A DNA stretch of 64,000 nucleotides. Source: Elmis aenea. Taxonomy: Eukaryota > Arthropoda > Insecta > Coleoptera > Elmidae. Where the stretch lies: positions 11,660,640-11,724,639 of the forward strand of contig OX393581.1 in assembly GCA_947652605.1 (NCBI GenBank), in the 5' to 3' direction. The position numbers and the translations under genes were made by a program. The notes beneath the pieces are model-generated. The model was not told the DNA's origin. It saw only the letters and a program-made list of their open reading frames with translations, and made no database searches. Positions 38,092-49,199 of this stretch are shown piece by piece (position 1 is the first letter of the stretch; every line of letters begins with the position of its first letter).

Positions 38092-38270
38092 CAGTGTTTC
38101 TCAAACTTTTTATTCTTACAGAAGAACCCAATTATTTTTTTTGTAGACAATGTTATTGTTGTATTGTAATATTTGGATGATTTCTGAACATTATAAAAAG
38201 ACTTGGGATACCCCTTCAGAAGGATTCAGAGAACCCCAGGGGTCCGCAGACCATACTTTGAGAAACTCTG
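38092..38270. mobile_element. hAT-type MITE
   Basis: The ends CAGTGTTTCTCAAACTTTTT and (reverse) CAGAGTTTCTCAAAGTATGG are inverted copies. The flanks ATCTATAC (38084-38091) and GTCTGTAC (38271-38278) agree at 6 of 8 positions, as expected for an aged 8-bp hAT target duplication. A subterminal AACCCCAGGGGTCC is also typical. Confidence 0.8.
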
Positions 38271-38903
38271 GTCTGTACTGTGCCAGAGGTTGTGCGGAAT
38301 ATCGGTTGGATAATGTTACAACGCCAATAGGCGTATACGACTTCTGAATAAATTTTCAAAATAACGGCTGTTTCAAAGAATTACATTTATCTGTTGGACT
38401 TTGTTTCTGAAATAAAATTGCATCTTTTAATGAACTTGGCACCAAGAGCATTTTTTTGACATTTTGTTTTGGCAGTCCACCTGTTAAGTTACGGGTTCAG
38501 AAAAATAGGCTAGGACCAGCTTTCGATTCGGGTTTCAGTTTTTTATTTAAATTTGTAGGCCCTCAATTTTTTGCTGCTCCATTTTTCTTAAGATCTTTCG
38601 ATAACTTATACCAGAAGTAGAACAATTTCGACGTTTGTCATAAACTGTCGCAATTTTGTGTTTGTAAATTGAAAATAAATTAATATTTCAATGTAAATAT
38701 GCTTTCTCTTATATCCTATAAAATTGTTTTAGTTGATTTAATTGTCTCGCGAAGTCTGGAATTGCTTGGTATCAGAAATTTTTGATTATACACATTACTA
38801 CTTCAATTCTTTAAATATTTGAACGCCATGCATAAGAGATTTTATTTTATGGATCGAGAATGTGTATGGTGTGCGCCACCGTTTGCAGTTTTGTTAATCT
38901 CAG

Positions 38904-39376
38904 GCCCGATTGCACGAAGCTACAGTTAGTGTTAACACACATCTCAACCCTTAAGGGGTTACATCTAGGATGAGTAAAAGTGAGGTAAATTTAAAAAAAT
39001 TTAAACCTTTTTTTATTTACAACTCATTGGATAAATGTCTTTTTTCTACAAAATGTAAAATTTTCAGTACTTATACAAGTGCATTGAAAATTATGGACAA
39101 TTTTTGGTAAATATGCCCGAATGCAAGTTGACCTGAAAAAAACACAAGTGCACGAAGCTATAACTTGGCCAATTTTTAGAATTTTTTATTGAAATTTGCA
39201 GAGAATATAACTAAAAGGTTATCCTATTGAATAGACATTTTTGAAAAACCTGTTTTTTTACCTACCTAGGTGTATGCACTAGGCAAAATTCCAGCACAGT
39301 TGGAATTGTTATTGCCTAATTTTAAGAACATTCATGTGTGTTTAAACTAACTGCTGCTTTGTGCGAATGGGCCTTA
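38904..39376. mobile_element. Inverted-repeat element (class uncertain), with an inner repeat
   Basis: AGGCCCGATTGCACGAAGC followed by CAGTTAGT...AACACACAT is inverted at the right end (ATGTGTGTTTAAACTAACTG, then GCTTTGTGCGAATGGGCCT). An arm of the 14480-14645 palindrome family occurs inside at 39065-39145. The target duplication is unclear. Confidence 0.65.
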
Positions 39377-40424
39377 AAATAGGTTGTGTGAATTTTGAAT
39401 CTAAATGTATAAAACGTTTTTCTTTACTAATGCAAATTAAAAAATTTAAAATTCGCCTTGCTTCTTAAAGATAACTTTGAGGCCCATCATCGATAAGTCA
39501 ATGCAAAATCTTTAAGTTAAGAGCAACATGTAACTAGAAGTGCTTCATACAATCAGCCCTATTGGATGTATATCTCGCAGTTGAGTGCGTGATATTTGGT
39601 TTAGGTACTAGTAACAGGATATTCTCTCGATTATGTTCATCTCAAAATGAAATATATTTTAGGACGGTTTGGATATGAATAAGAAAAGGAGCAAGGTGAT
39701 TTATTTTTGTAAATTGAACAGAGGTAAAAATAAATTATCACCTAGAATACCTAGATGGTAGCCTTTGAAATTTTTGTTTGGACTGTATGCAACGTACAAA
39801 ATTTTGACTGTACAATAAATATTTTGTTTAAAATTAACCTGAAATAACCTCTGAGGATTTGTTTGCAAAAATACATCGCCTGGTTTAGTGTATTCAAGCT
39901 TTCAAAAAAATAATAAACTGCTTTTCAAAAGCAATAACTTTGCCAGCTCATAATATTATTTAGAACTAAATTAATTATATTTTTGCCGGTTTACTTTTGT
40001 GATAAAACTTGTTCGATGAACCATAAAGGCTATACGACAAGATACATAATACTGCACAGAATTATGCATCGCCTCGTACAGCTTCAAATAACGAAAATTG
40101 TAAATATTTGTTAGGTAATAATAAATGTATAGAACAGAAATAGAAATGTAAGTAAAATTAAATTTTTATAGCAAAAGCTTGATTAGAAAAAAAAATCGAC
40201 TTGTAAATATAACTAACTTTATAGGATCTTTGTGATTTTGCTAGATATTAGTAAAAGTTTTAAAATGTGATTTATATTAATTTATGTATGTAAATAAATG
40301 TTCATTGTTTGTTAGTAAGTTCATTCAGTATATATTGTATATTTTTGTAATTAGAATATATTTATTATTCATCTAAAGAACGCATTATTATTTAAAGAAG
40401 ACTTTAAAATATTAAAACTACATT
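39377..40424. other. AT-rich intergenic DNA
   Basis: No gene or defined repeat. CTTCATACAATCAGCCCTATTGG near 39541 resembles the end of the preceding element. Confidence 0.35.
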
Positions 40425-40650
40425 TATCTTCTATTTAATCGGTTCCCCTTGTACCTTTCGGTGTAGAGGTATGTTTTTCTATTTCTCCACTCCTGCCTAT
40501 CGTTAGCTAATTGTGGCACATCTCCCCAGCTGACTCCTTTTTCTTCTAGTCTCTACCTGACTTCTTTTTCCCATTTTATTGGTCTTCCTTTATTTCTTTT
40601 TACCTCCATCTTCATTTTCCACCCTATTTTCGCGTATCTACTTTCTGGAA
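40425..40650 (-). mobile_element. RTE-like 3' tail fragment
   Basis: The minus strand encodes a decayed tail (RYAKIGWKMKME, KRNKGRPIKWEKEVR, RLEEKGVSWGDVPQLANDR, WRNRKTYLY), the basic C-terminal pattern also seen at 10398-11110. About 75 codons with a stop. Confidence 0.6.
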
Positions 40651-42530
40651 CTATCAATAAGTTAATTATTGCATCTTGGAACCCTAAACACAAGAATAAT
40701 TTTGTAAGTAAAATTACGAAAAGTGCATATTTTTAAAATTATCTAGTGTTTTTAAATTCTGAATACTTTCAATAATTTTTGCAGTTATAAATTGAATCGC
40801 TCATAGCAAAAACAACCTAAGTTCATTTTTCATGCTAAATGAGATTTCAATAATTTTGCCTTCCTTAGGAGTAAATCTATCAGTTGATTGTAAAAAAAAA
40901 ACAAGTGTGAAGACCTTAGTTGAAGTTTGTACGGGAAAAAGTTTTAACCGGAACGATTTCAGGGCAAAAATAATCCTAGAGTTTGCTTGTTTTTACACTC
41001 AACAGTCCATACATACATAGGTACATACATACATACAGACATATCAGACTACCTGGTTATTAACATACGTTTTCATTGTCAATGTTTGACGTTTATCTTC
41101 GACATATTAACTTGCACTTTGTGTGCTCTGACTCCTATGCAGATTCAAGTTTTATATATTGTAGTTATAAAATTGACTGCCGTTGGTGAACAATAGAGGA
41201 AAGTGAGGCTGCATTTACATGTCGAAAACGACAAAATAGCTTTTCTGAGTACTCCAGAAACACTTCTTTCCAATTCACTTTTACCCTGTGATCGGTTGTT
41301 CGGAGTGATAAGGAGACATTTAAAAAAGAATTGAACTGGTCAGTAAATGAAACAAACACACAACATTCACTATTTTTTATTATGATATTAATAGCTCATA
41401 AAAATGTGTACCTAGTTGTTGATATATTTACCGTTTATACATTCAAATTCAACATTAATATTTTAAAGTTAACTTTGAAGATAGATATTTTTGCGTAATT
41501 TGTTGTTTTACTTTATGTATTAATTTGAAATAAAGGGATTCTCAACACTGAAATCACATTGATTGTAAAAAAAACCAAAGTACATTAATTATTAATTGGA
41601 ATAATTAAGTGATTTGAAAAAATATGGAATTGAAATGGATCAATTTTAATAACACGTTGTTTGATTTTTTTGTGAAACCTTAATATAAATTAAACAGTTT
41701 GTTCAATATTCCCAAAAGTTAGGTAAAATGGACTTAGGTTGTTTTTGCAATCAGCGATTTAATTGTTTTATAAAAATCTAAGAAATCTGTCAATAATTTT
41801 GTTCAAAAAAATTCTAGTTCCTCGTGTGACGTCTGATGTGTGATTTTGGTTACGACAGCGTGTTAAAGCTCGAAATTTTCGAAAATACTCAGACACGTTA
41901 TCGCATAATTAATTCACTGCACAAACAAGGGTTAGTTTTATATGCATATGTTATCATTCAGAACGAACTGCGTAGGTGTTGTTTGGGTGGCGACCATAAA
42001 CTGGCGTAAACATGTAACAACAAGCCATTTTTATTATATTACTTCGTTTATTAGACCATTTTAATCGATATTTTATATAAACAATTACAAATATGACATA
42101 TCCTCTCATCACATATTACATATTACCAACCGACAATTTTTCGAACAGGCTCAGACATAAATCAACTCAGTTACCTATCAAAAATACCTACTTAAAAGTT
42201 TACCTGGAACAATCATTTTTTTTAATTAAAAGTTTTAAATTTAATCTAAAATTTAGCAGGAGTATCTTGATTCAAAATTAACTTCAAGTTGGTTATCGCT
42301 AATAGATGTTTTAACTTTAAGTAAAAGAATTGGGATCTATCACTGCAAGTCATAGTGTGTGAAAATTCATTTATTTTAAAAAATAACCCAATTTTAGTGT
42401 TAATGAATAAAAATTACTGACAGTTACGTATTTTGACCAATAACGTATAGAAGCAACATTAGTCTGAATGGTTTATATGTGGGTGTACGAATCAGTTATA
42501 ATTGTTTCTGATTTCAAAATTTTGGATTTG
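40651..42530. other. AT-rich intergenic DNA
   Basis: Contains a short (ACAT)n tract at about 41008-41037. No gene is recognised. Confidence 0.35.
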
Positions 42531-44203
42531 GCCAAAACCACGCAAATATTGAACAGGTGTATAAAGTCATAAACAAAATTAGTCAAAAGCTAGAACAAAG
42601 ACGGTTCTGCTCGGCAGCTATCCTTGATATCACTCAAGCTTTAGACACAGTTTGGTACAAAAGCTTGCTTTACAAAATTAAGAAAAATCTTCCACATACA
42701 TTTTACCGAATATTAACAGACTTTTTAAAGTAAAATTTAACCAGGAGCAAAATAATCTGTTTCCTATCACTTCTGGTGTACAGCAGGGAACTGTCCTCGG
42801 ACCTCAAATAGACTTGCTTTATCCTGCTGTTCTTTCAACACTGGAACAGAAGATGGTAGCTACCTTTACCGACGATACAGCGGTCTTGGCCTCACACACA
42901 GATCTAACGATAGCATCGAAAATGCTACAAAAAACCTTGATAAGATCTTTTACTACTTCTCCTCCACTCCTTTAGCCTTTTCAGGTGTCGGAGAGTGGTT
43001 TCGTGTTCTGAGTCCATTTTCACCATGCCCTTCTATCTTCTGCTAGTGTTTTCATTTCTTCTACTGTTTTTTTTTCTAGTCTTATTTCCCTTATTTGATC
43101 CATCCTTTTTTTTTTGTCTCCCTCTTTGTTTTTTGGCTGGTTTTCCAATTTCCTTTATTTTTCTCGTGATTCTGTCAGGTTTCATTTTTAGTATATGGCC
43201 ATACCAGTTTAGTTGTTTCTTTTTTCTATTATTTGTTTTTGTTCTGTTATTTCTCTAATGTTTTCGTTTTTTATTCTGTCCCATTTAGTTTTTCCTGCAA
43301 TTTTTCTGAGGTGTTTCATTTTGATGGTGTTAATTTTAGCCTCGTCTTTTTTCCTTAGTGTCCAGTTTTCGGATGCGTAAGTTATTGTTGATAATGTTAC
43401 CATACCATATTATATATTTTCATTTTCACCTTTATGTCAATATCTTTGTGTTCTAATATTGTTTTGTTCAATGAGTAATATATTTTCCCATCCTCTTTTA
43501 TTATACTTCCCAAGTATTCGTATGTTGTTACTCTTTCCAGTATATTGTTTTTACATTTAACTTTGTTGTTGTTTTGATTGTCTTATTGTTTTTCGTTTAC
43601 GATCATAGTTTTTGTTTTATTTATGTTCACTTCCATTTTCATGTCCTCAATTTCTTCGGTCCACGCGTTCACTAACTATTGCATTTTGTTTTTAGTATTT
43701 GCTATTAGTACCTCGACAAGATCAAAATGTCTAAAAGTCTGGAGAATAAAAGTTGATGAAGCAGAATCAACACACGTAACTTTTACTATGCGTAGAGATA
43801 CCTCTCCCCCGTCCCACTAAACCGTACTGTTTTGCTGCAAGCAGAAGACACAAAATCTCTGAGAATGCACTTGGATCGCAGACTAACATGGCGAAAACAC
43901 ATATGGATGAAACGCAAACAGCTTAGAGAGCAATTTAGAAAGTTGTACTGGCTTATTGGCATAAACTCACAGCTGTCGACCGACAACAAACTATTAATCT
44001 ATAAAACGATATTAAAGCCAATATGGACGTACGTAATACAACTGTGGGGTTTAAGCAGTAACTCTAACATAGAAATCTTGCAACGATTTCAGGCTAAAAC
44101 TTTAAGAACAATAACCAACGCACTATGGTATGTTACTAATGAAGTTATACCGCGAGATATTCATTCATATGTGCTCAGTGCAAAATGTGATCCAAAAGTT
44201 TAG
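42531..44203 (+). mobile_element. Jockey-like non-LTR retrotransposon fragment, split by an RTE-like insertion
   Basis: The plus strand encodes FGFGQNHANIEQVYKVINK, ILDITQALDTVWYKSLLYK and an SGVQQGTVLGP block, then the catalytic MVATFTDDTAVLAS. After the insert at 42948-43710 it resumes with KVWRIKVDEAESTHVTFTMR, LRMHLDRRLTWRKHIWMKR, LKPIWTYVIQLWGLSSNSN and QRFQAKTLRTITNALWYVTN. The catalytic box reads FTDD. Several frameshifts and stops are present. This subfamily matches the copy at 49200-50800. Confidence 0.8.
42948..43710 (-). mobile_element. RTE-like insertion nested in the Jockey-like copy
   Basis: The minus strand encodes TITYASENWTLRKKDEAKIN and MKHLRKIAGKTKWDRIKNEN, the C-terminal YGSETWT region of RTE-like elements. 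The insert is bounded by CCTTGATAAGATC (42935-42947) and CCTCGACAAGATC (43711-43723), 11 of 13 identical, a target duplication of the size LINEs produce. Removing it and one copy of the repeat rejoins the Jockey LDKI...LKVWRIKV segment. Confidence 0.8.
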
Positions 44204-44782
44204 TGCCAAATATCTAGAAGATTGTCTCACCCTAAAGAATAGAGTGTAAATTAATCATAGATACCATACAAAAAAGTAAAGACACTGGTAAAAAAACAAT
44301 AATTACTTATAACGATGAAAGGCAAATTACTAAAACATTTGACCATTTTTTATCAATTTTCTCACAAGGATATCTTGATTATATAACAGCAGTTTTGCTA
44401 AATTTGCTGTTACTAATGCAAATTTTAAATAGTGTACGAAATAAATTTTTCCAATATGTTTAATATCAATAACGCAAAAAATTAAAATAAAACAATGAAT
44501 ATTGCCACGTTTGCTTTAAGAGCATAATTGTTAAGGCCATCGTGCTCTAAATAGGTGGTGCAAGAAAATCCTAACGAAATTGTAAGATTTTTCCAAATAA
44601 AGAAGTTACGGCGAAACACAAGAATTCGATTTTTCAGATTTTATTTAATTTTTGAATTTTTAAAATATTTTGACTTCATTAATCAGCAAAAAACTTTGCA
44701 ACTTTGCAGGATGTAAACCTATGGGGTATCTCTAATAATAAACGAGATTCCAATGGTCGTCCTCGAATCTAAATCATCCCTG
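44204..44782. mobile_element. End of Jockey-like copy and truncated CAGGG-type foldback element
   Basis: The right end (reverse) CAGGGATGATTTAGATTCGA followed by AATCTCGTTTATTATTAGAGATAC resembles the ends of the 17247-18423 family, and TA follows at 44783-44784. The left end could not be located, so the start is arbitrary. Confidence 0.45.
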
Positions 44783-44928
44783 TAAGTGTGTGTGAACACG
44801 CTTTGAATGCGTGGTTCTATTAATTTCCACAGCTCCTACGTGCTCAGTTTGCTTTGTGTTAAAATTTCCCGCAGAATAGTTTTCTAAAATCTTTTAATTA
44901 ATAGCACAGACAAGGTCCTTATTCTATC

Positions 44929-45070
44929 TACATAATCTATTCATAGATTCAAGTGGGCTCTGATTGGAGGACTTCCACGTGGGTCAGTGCACATGTCAAA
45001 AACGGTAAATATTCATGATATTCCCCATATGAAGAATATATAAGAGGGTAGATGGCGAAAACCCTACCGC
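44929..45070 (+). promoter_or_regulatory. ILP2 promoter: shared block, CACGTG box, TATA box
   Basis: 44929-45006 aligns with 4086-4158 upstream of ILP1. It includes a CCAAT box in reverse (GATTGG, about 44962) and a CCACGTGG E-box (44975-44982). TATATAAG at 45037-45044 lies about 30 bp before a CAGTGT initiator at 45070. The positions form a coherent core promoter. CACGTG boxes bind bHLH factors in general; which factor acts here is unknown. Confidence 0.6.
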
Positions 45071-45103
45071 AGTGTCGCTGTGCCTTTTCTTCATAGCTAC
45101 AAG
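45071..45103 (+). other. ILP2 non-coding exon 1 (start approximate)
   Basis: About 33 nt from the initiator to CTACAAG before a GTAAGA donor at 45104. The intron 45104-46256 ends TTTTGTTTTAG directly before the ILP2 ATG, the same layout as ILP1. Confidence 0.55.
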
Positions 45104-45354
45104 GTAAGAACGCTGTATAATGTAAACGTCAATAACATCTTAGAACAGTGCCCATTATTTTCGAAAGTGCTTAGAGAGTTTAAACGTATGCTGCATTAAA
45201 ACTGTTTTTTAAGGTCTGGCAAACCTTACACAAACATATTTGCAACATAAAAAAATCGGATTTACAGTAGTATAATGCAAACCGGGCGATTTAAAACAAA
45301 ATCCTTGCAAATTTGTCCTTTTTTTTACAATAATTATAGCTTATTTCTACAATC

Positions 45355-46144
45355 ATATATGAGCCGTTTATTTTGAAAGTGGCATAAATCATTACAAGCA
45401 AAAAGCATAACGAATGATCTCTGTATTATTTCAATAAATGATGACTTTACTTTGTATGATACGTCTATTTAGAATTGAGCGGTTTATTTTAAAAGTGGCA
45501 TAAGCCACCATTTCCGAAAAATGAATTAAAGTTGTTTACGATCACAAAAATTTCTGGTATTATAATTTTTAAACAATTTACTTGTAATTTCTTTTAAAAT
45601 CATTAGAATTTTCGTCAATAGAAATTTTGTTGTTAAACAGAAGTGCAAATACATTTATTTTGAAAATGGCATAATGATGGATTTTTTTCCAGGGCTTCGA
45701 ACCGTAATTTTTTTCGTTTCGGTTTTCGTTCCGGTTCAATTAAAAAAATATATATCGGTTCGGTTCCGGTTTTCGTTCCGGAAAAAATAACGTTTTCTTT
45801 CGGTTTTCGGTTTTCGGTTCAGCTCCGAGTGATTACTTTTTTTTTTTTTTAAATATATTTATTTGGTATAATAAGGTATAATAAATGGAAATAGAAGTAT
45901 ATAACATATGATGATAATATAATTTATTAAACGAAACATTATATAACCAAAATGCGGGAGTTTGTTGAACATATACCGAACCGTAATAAACCGATATTTT
46001 TTTCCGGTTCAGTTCCGGTTTTCGATCCAACAAAAATAACAGGTTTTTCCGGTTTTCGGTTTTCGGTTCAGTTCCGGTTCGAAGCCCTGTTTTTTTTCCC
46101 TATATACTTGCTAATGCTACCTTCAAAATAAACGGCTTATATGC
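45355..46144. mobile_element. Foldback element in ILP2 intron 1
   Basis: ATATGAGCCGTTTATTTTGA plus AAGTGGCATAA at the left is inverted at about 46115-46144. The same TTTATTTTGAAAGTGGCATAA-like box recurs directly at about 45484 and 45655. A hAT MITE (45690-46089) is inserted inside. No coding sequence. Confidence 0.6.
45690..46089. mobile_element. hAT-type MITE with GGTTCG/CGGTTTTCGG interior
   Basis: The ends CAGGGCTTCGAACCG and CGGTTCGAAGCCCTG are perfect inverses. The flanks TTTTTTTC and TTTTTTTT agree at 7 of 8. Both subterminal regions consist of reiterated CGGTT(C/TT) units; the 400-bp body is otherwise AT-rich. One of four such elements (also 56555, 58860, 61208). Confidence 0.8.
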
Positions 46145-46256
46145 GAAAAACCGTTGATGGTTAAAGCTATACATTATGTCAAAAAGATTTGGCGAATAAA
46201 ACATGTTTGAGTTTGAAAATTATATTTTTCCAGAATTCAAATTAATTTTGTTTTAG

Positions 46257-46428
46257 ATGAAGCATTGCATCGCACTTGTGGCACTATGGGCGACTTTTGT
46301 CAGTGCCCGATTGACTGAACAAGAAATGAAGTCTGGTAAAGGAGTATTTTGTGGAAATAACTTATCGAGCATGATATCAATCGTATGTGAAGGAATATAC
46401 AACAATAAACAAAAGAAATCCATATATT
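46257..46428 (+). CDS. ILP2 coding exon 1 (signal peptide and B chain)
   Basis: The ATG follows TTTTGTTTTAG directly. The exon ends ATATATT before the donor GTGAGT (phase 1). Confidence 0.92.
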
Positions 46429-47909
46429 GTGAGTAAACTCTGCTATTTTTTACTTAATATATAGGGCAGCGGTCGCGCACCCTTACTTTAATGTCCCAGA
46501 ATGTCCCAGAATGTAACAGAAGTTTTATTATAAAGCTTATCAAATGATACTGTGTTAATAGAAATATTAATTTTTTTGAATGATCCTGCGTACCCCAAAA
46601 ATTATCTCGCGGAACCCCAGGGGTGGGCTCACTCCACTTTGAAGACCTCTGATATAGGGTTTACTAAAAGAAATAAATTCATTAGCGCAGCTTGTTAATG
46701 TATGCATTTTTGTATCGTATTTATACAATGAATTAAAATTGTCCGATGCTTTTAATTTTATAATCAAATGAACTGATAAACACAACGAAGCATAATAAGT
46801 ATGGTTTTTTTAAAATTCAATTACAGTATTTATAAACTAAATTAAATTAATTATCGTTATTGTTTCCGCTTTTCTGTTTGCCTATTTAATAAATGAATCA
46901 ATTTGCTTAGAGCAACTCTATTACTAAAAAAAAAACTCAAAAAAAAACATATTTTCAGAGATCGCTCGATATTCTCCAAAGATAGATGCAAATAAGTTAT
47001 TTTTTCGAGATAAACAAAGCAGTAAGCACTAAATGTTTTTCAGATTACATAGTACAGGTATATCTTTTCTTGATTCTGGTGTTGATGTTTGTTCTTAATT
47101 CGACACTTTACGGGTATGATACGTACAATACTTTTCTGCGTCCGCCACTAACCCCAAAATCACCTTCGTCGCCATCCATAATTAAACAATAAGTTAACAA
47201 ACTACAGGTGAGAATTCGCTTGGTGGTGCAATGACGCCTGTTTGACAGCACAAATTAACAAAACAACTCATCACCATGGCCACCAGTTACTTTCTGGCCT
47301 AGGCCAGTAAAGATGTATTTTCCAGCCTAAAAATTGTACCGAAATAACTGACGGACGCAAAATTTTCTACATTATTTATTAAATAATTTTATGCGATTTA
47401 CAAATATTTTTGTTAATTAGGGATTATTAGTATAAATAAAGAAAAAAATCATCACATAAAGTAAATTATTAAGTGTTCAGAGATTTTTTGCAATTTTTTA
47501 ATTTAGCCTCTGCTAGCTAAAAATGATAAATTTGTATGGTACTTTTTTTATATCCCAAAGCCAACTTTCATTGCCAGTCTTTTTTTATGGTTTACAGTAC
47601 ACATTTTGCATCTACTCCAAAAAAATATAACCATGCTTCACCAAAAACAATTTATGTTGCTGTCTATATTTTACTAATTATTTTTTTTCATTTCCAGCAA
47701 ATATTCTGGGCAATGACGACTACGACGATGTAGACATACCAGATTTCATTGACGACAGCCAACTTCCCTATCCATTTCGGGTCCGGGAGAGAGCCAACAT
47801 GTTAATTCCGATGGAATTCCGGAAACGCACCAAAGGAGGAATCGTGGACGAATGTTGTCATAAGGCTTGCTCTTTTTGGGAAATGCATGGATATTGCGCA
47901 AAGCACTAA
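46257..47909 (+). CDS. Insulin-like peptide 2 (two coding exons joined)
   Basis: Exons 46257-46428 and 47698-47909 join in phase 1 to 127 codons plus stop. A signal peptide covers about residues 1-17 (CIALVALWATFVSA). The B chain has CGNNLSSMISIVC (residues 32-44, C-x11-C) and ends near a KQKK site. The acidic C-peptide includes NDDYDDVDIPDFIDD and ends at an RKR site. The A chain has GGIVDECCHKACSFWEMHGYC, spacing CC-x3-C-x8-C, closing AKH. GIVDECC is the canonical insulin A-chain opening, so this paralogue is closer to classical insulin than ILP1. Secreted hormone; receptor not determinable. Introns carry a hAT MITE (46467-46651) and an unclassified repeat (47040-47337). Confidence 0.93.
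46467..46651. mobile_element. hAT-type MITE in an ILP2 intron
   Basis: The ends CAGCGGTCGCGCACCC and (reverse) CAGAGGTCTTCAAAG are imperfect inverses. A perfect 8-bp duplication ATATAGGG flanks it (46459-46466, 46652-46659). A subterminal GAACCCCAGGGGTGGGC is typical of hAT MITEs. Confidence 0.85.
47040..47337 (-). repeat. Unclassified dispersed repeat, copy B (reverse), with conserved gene start
   Basis: On the minus strand it opens GGCTGGAAAATAC...CTTTACTGGCCTAGGCC, keeps CACCTGTAGTTTGTTAA, and starts MDGDEGDFGVSGGRRK at an ATG. It is truncated soon after GTACGTATCATACC, compared with copies A and C. Confidence 0.65.
47698..47909 (+). CDS. ILP2 coding exon 2 (C-peptide and A chain)
   Basis: Acceptor TTCATTTCCAG, then SNILGNDDYDD through FRKRTKGGIVDECC and a stop at 47907-47909. 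Confidence 0.93.
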
Positions 47910-47971
47910 GTTTTCTGGAAAACAAGTTATCATGTAGTTAATTTAAATAGCACGGATTGCACATCTTTACA

Positions 47972-47977
47972 AATAAA
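47972..47977 (+). terminator. ILP2 polyadenylation signal
   Basis: AATAAA lies 63 bp after the stop; a second AATAAA follows at about 47993. Confidence 0.7.
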
Positions 47978-49199
47978 AAAAAACTATTAAAAAATAAACA
48001 CGGAAGTGTTTTATGCATTAAAACATGGGAAGGCTTCGTTCAGTTGTTTTTCAAACTTTTTATTTTACAATGACCAACAATTAACTTAAAATATAGAAAA
48101 TACTTTATTTATAAGACTTTTGTTATATTTTTTGTTTTCCTTGTTTTACAATAACCATAAATAAAATTGAGAAAGTTGTTGATATAGGCGCCACTTTACT
48201 CTTAGTATTTCTCTACCTTGGCGTTTTGTTAAGTTGATTACTGTGATATGGATGAAAGCTATTTGTAGAATGTATTGTAACTTAAATTTTCATATTTCCA
48301 CAAACAAATGAGTGAACATATTTCTAATCCGACATCTGCAAAAAAAAGAGGCGGTTTGTTCAATTTAGGCTGATTGCACAACCACAATCTTTTATAGACA
48401 AACAAAACAATATACGAATAGATTTGAAAATAGTTTACTGTTTATGTATTTGTTTGTCCTGGAAACTTTGGAGGGAATATTATTTTTCACTGTTTAATTT
48501 TTATTTGTAATGTATGTGTAATTCGGTTTCAATATTTAACAAGTGTTACTAACTTACATATAATTTTCTTGATTTTTTGGCACAATAACCATATTTACAC
48601 TCATAAAATAACAATGGCTTGAAGTAAAAAAGTTCATATTACGCTGTGATTGTTTATTCTTTTAGGTATAAAATAAATGTAATTATAACAATTTTATAAT
48701 GTATATTTATGTAAATACAATAATGAATGCATACCTATCTAAATTTTTCAATATTTCTCAAATCACAGGTTTAACAGATTAACTAATTAAACTAACTAAC
48801 ACACCAACATTTTGATTGGTTTGATCTAATTTAGAAAATACATCAGCAAAATTTTTAAGACCTTTACGAAACTGTGTACCTACCTTAATTTTTTCTTTGG
48901 TTGCTGGTCATTGGTCATTGTCGAAGTTTATCCATCTTCGTTAATCAATACACGAATATCCTGGCGGATAGGTACCTTAAAAAAACTTTTGTTTTCTGTT
49001 TGTATCCACGAATATTACAATCTGACTCATATAGACATTTAGTAATTAGTATGAAGCAACTGATGCATTCATTGACATGTAGGACGTTGCCCATTGGAGA
49101 GCTCCTTTAAGTTCCTTAACAGATGGTTAACGATTAGCTACTGGGGTTATGTTTATTATTAAATTTAAAATTAAAATCTAGTTAGTAAGTCACTTGGAG
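47978..49199. other. Intergenic AT-rich DNA
   Basis: No gene seen. The ORF at 48901-49110 has no family resemblance. Confidence 0.35.
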
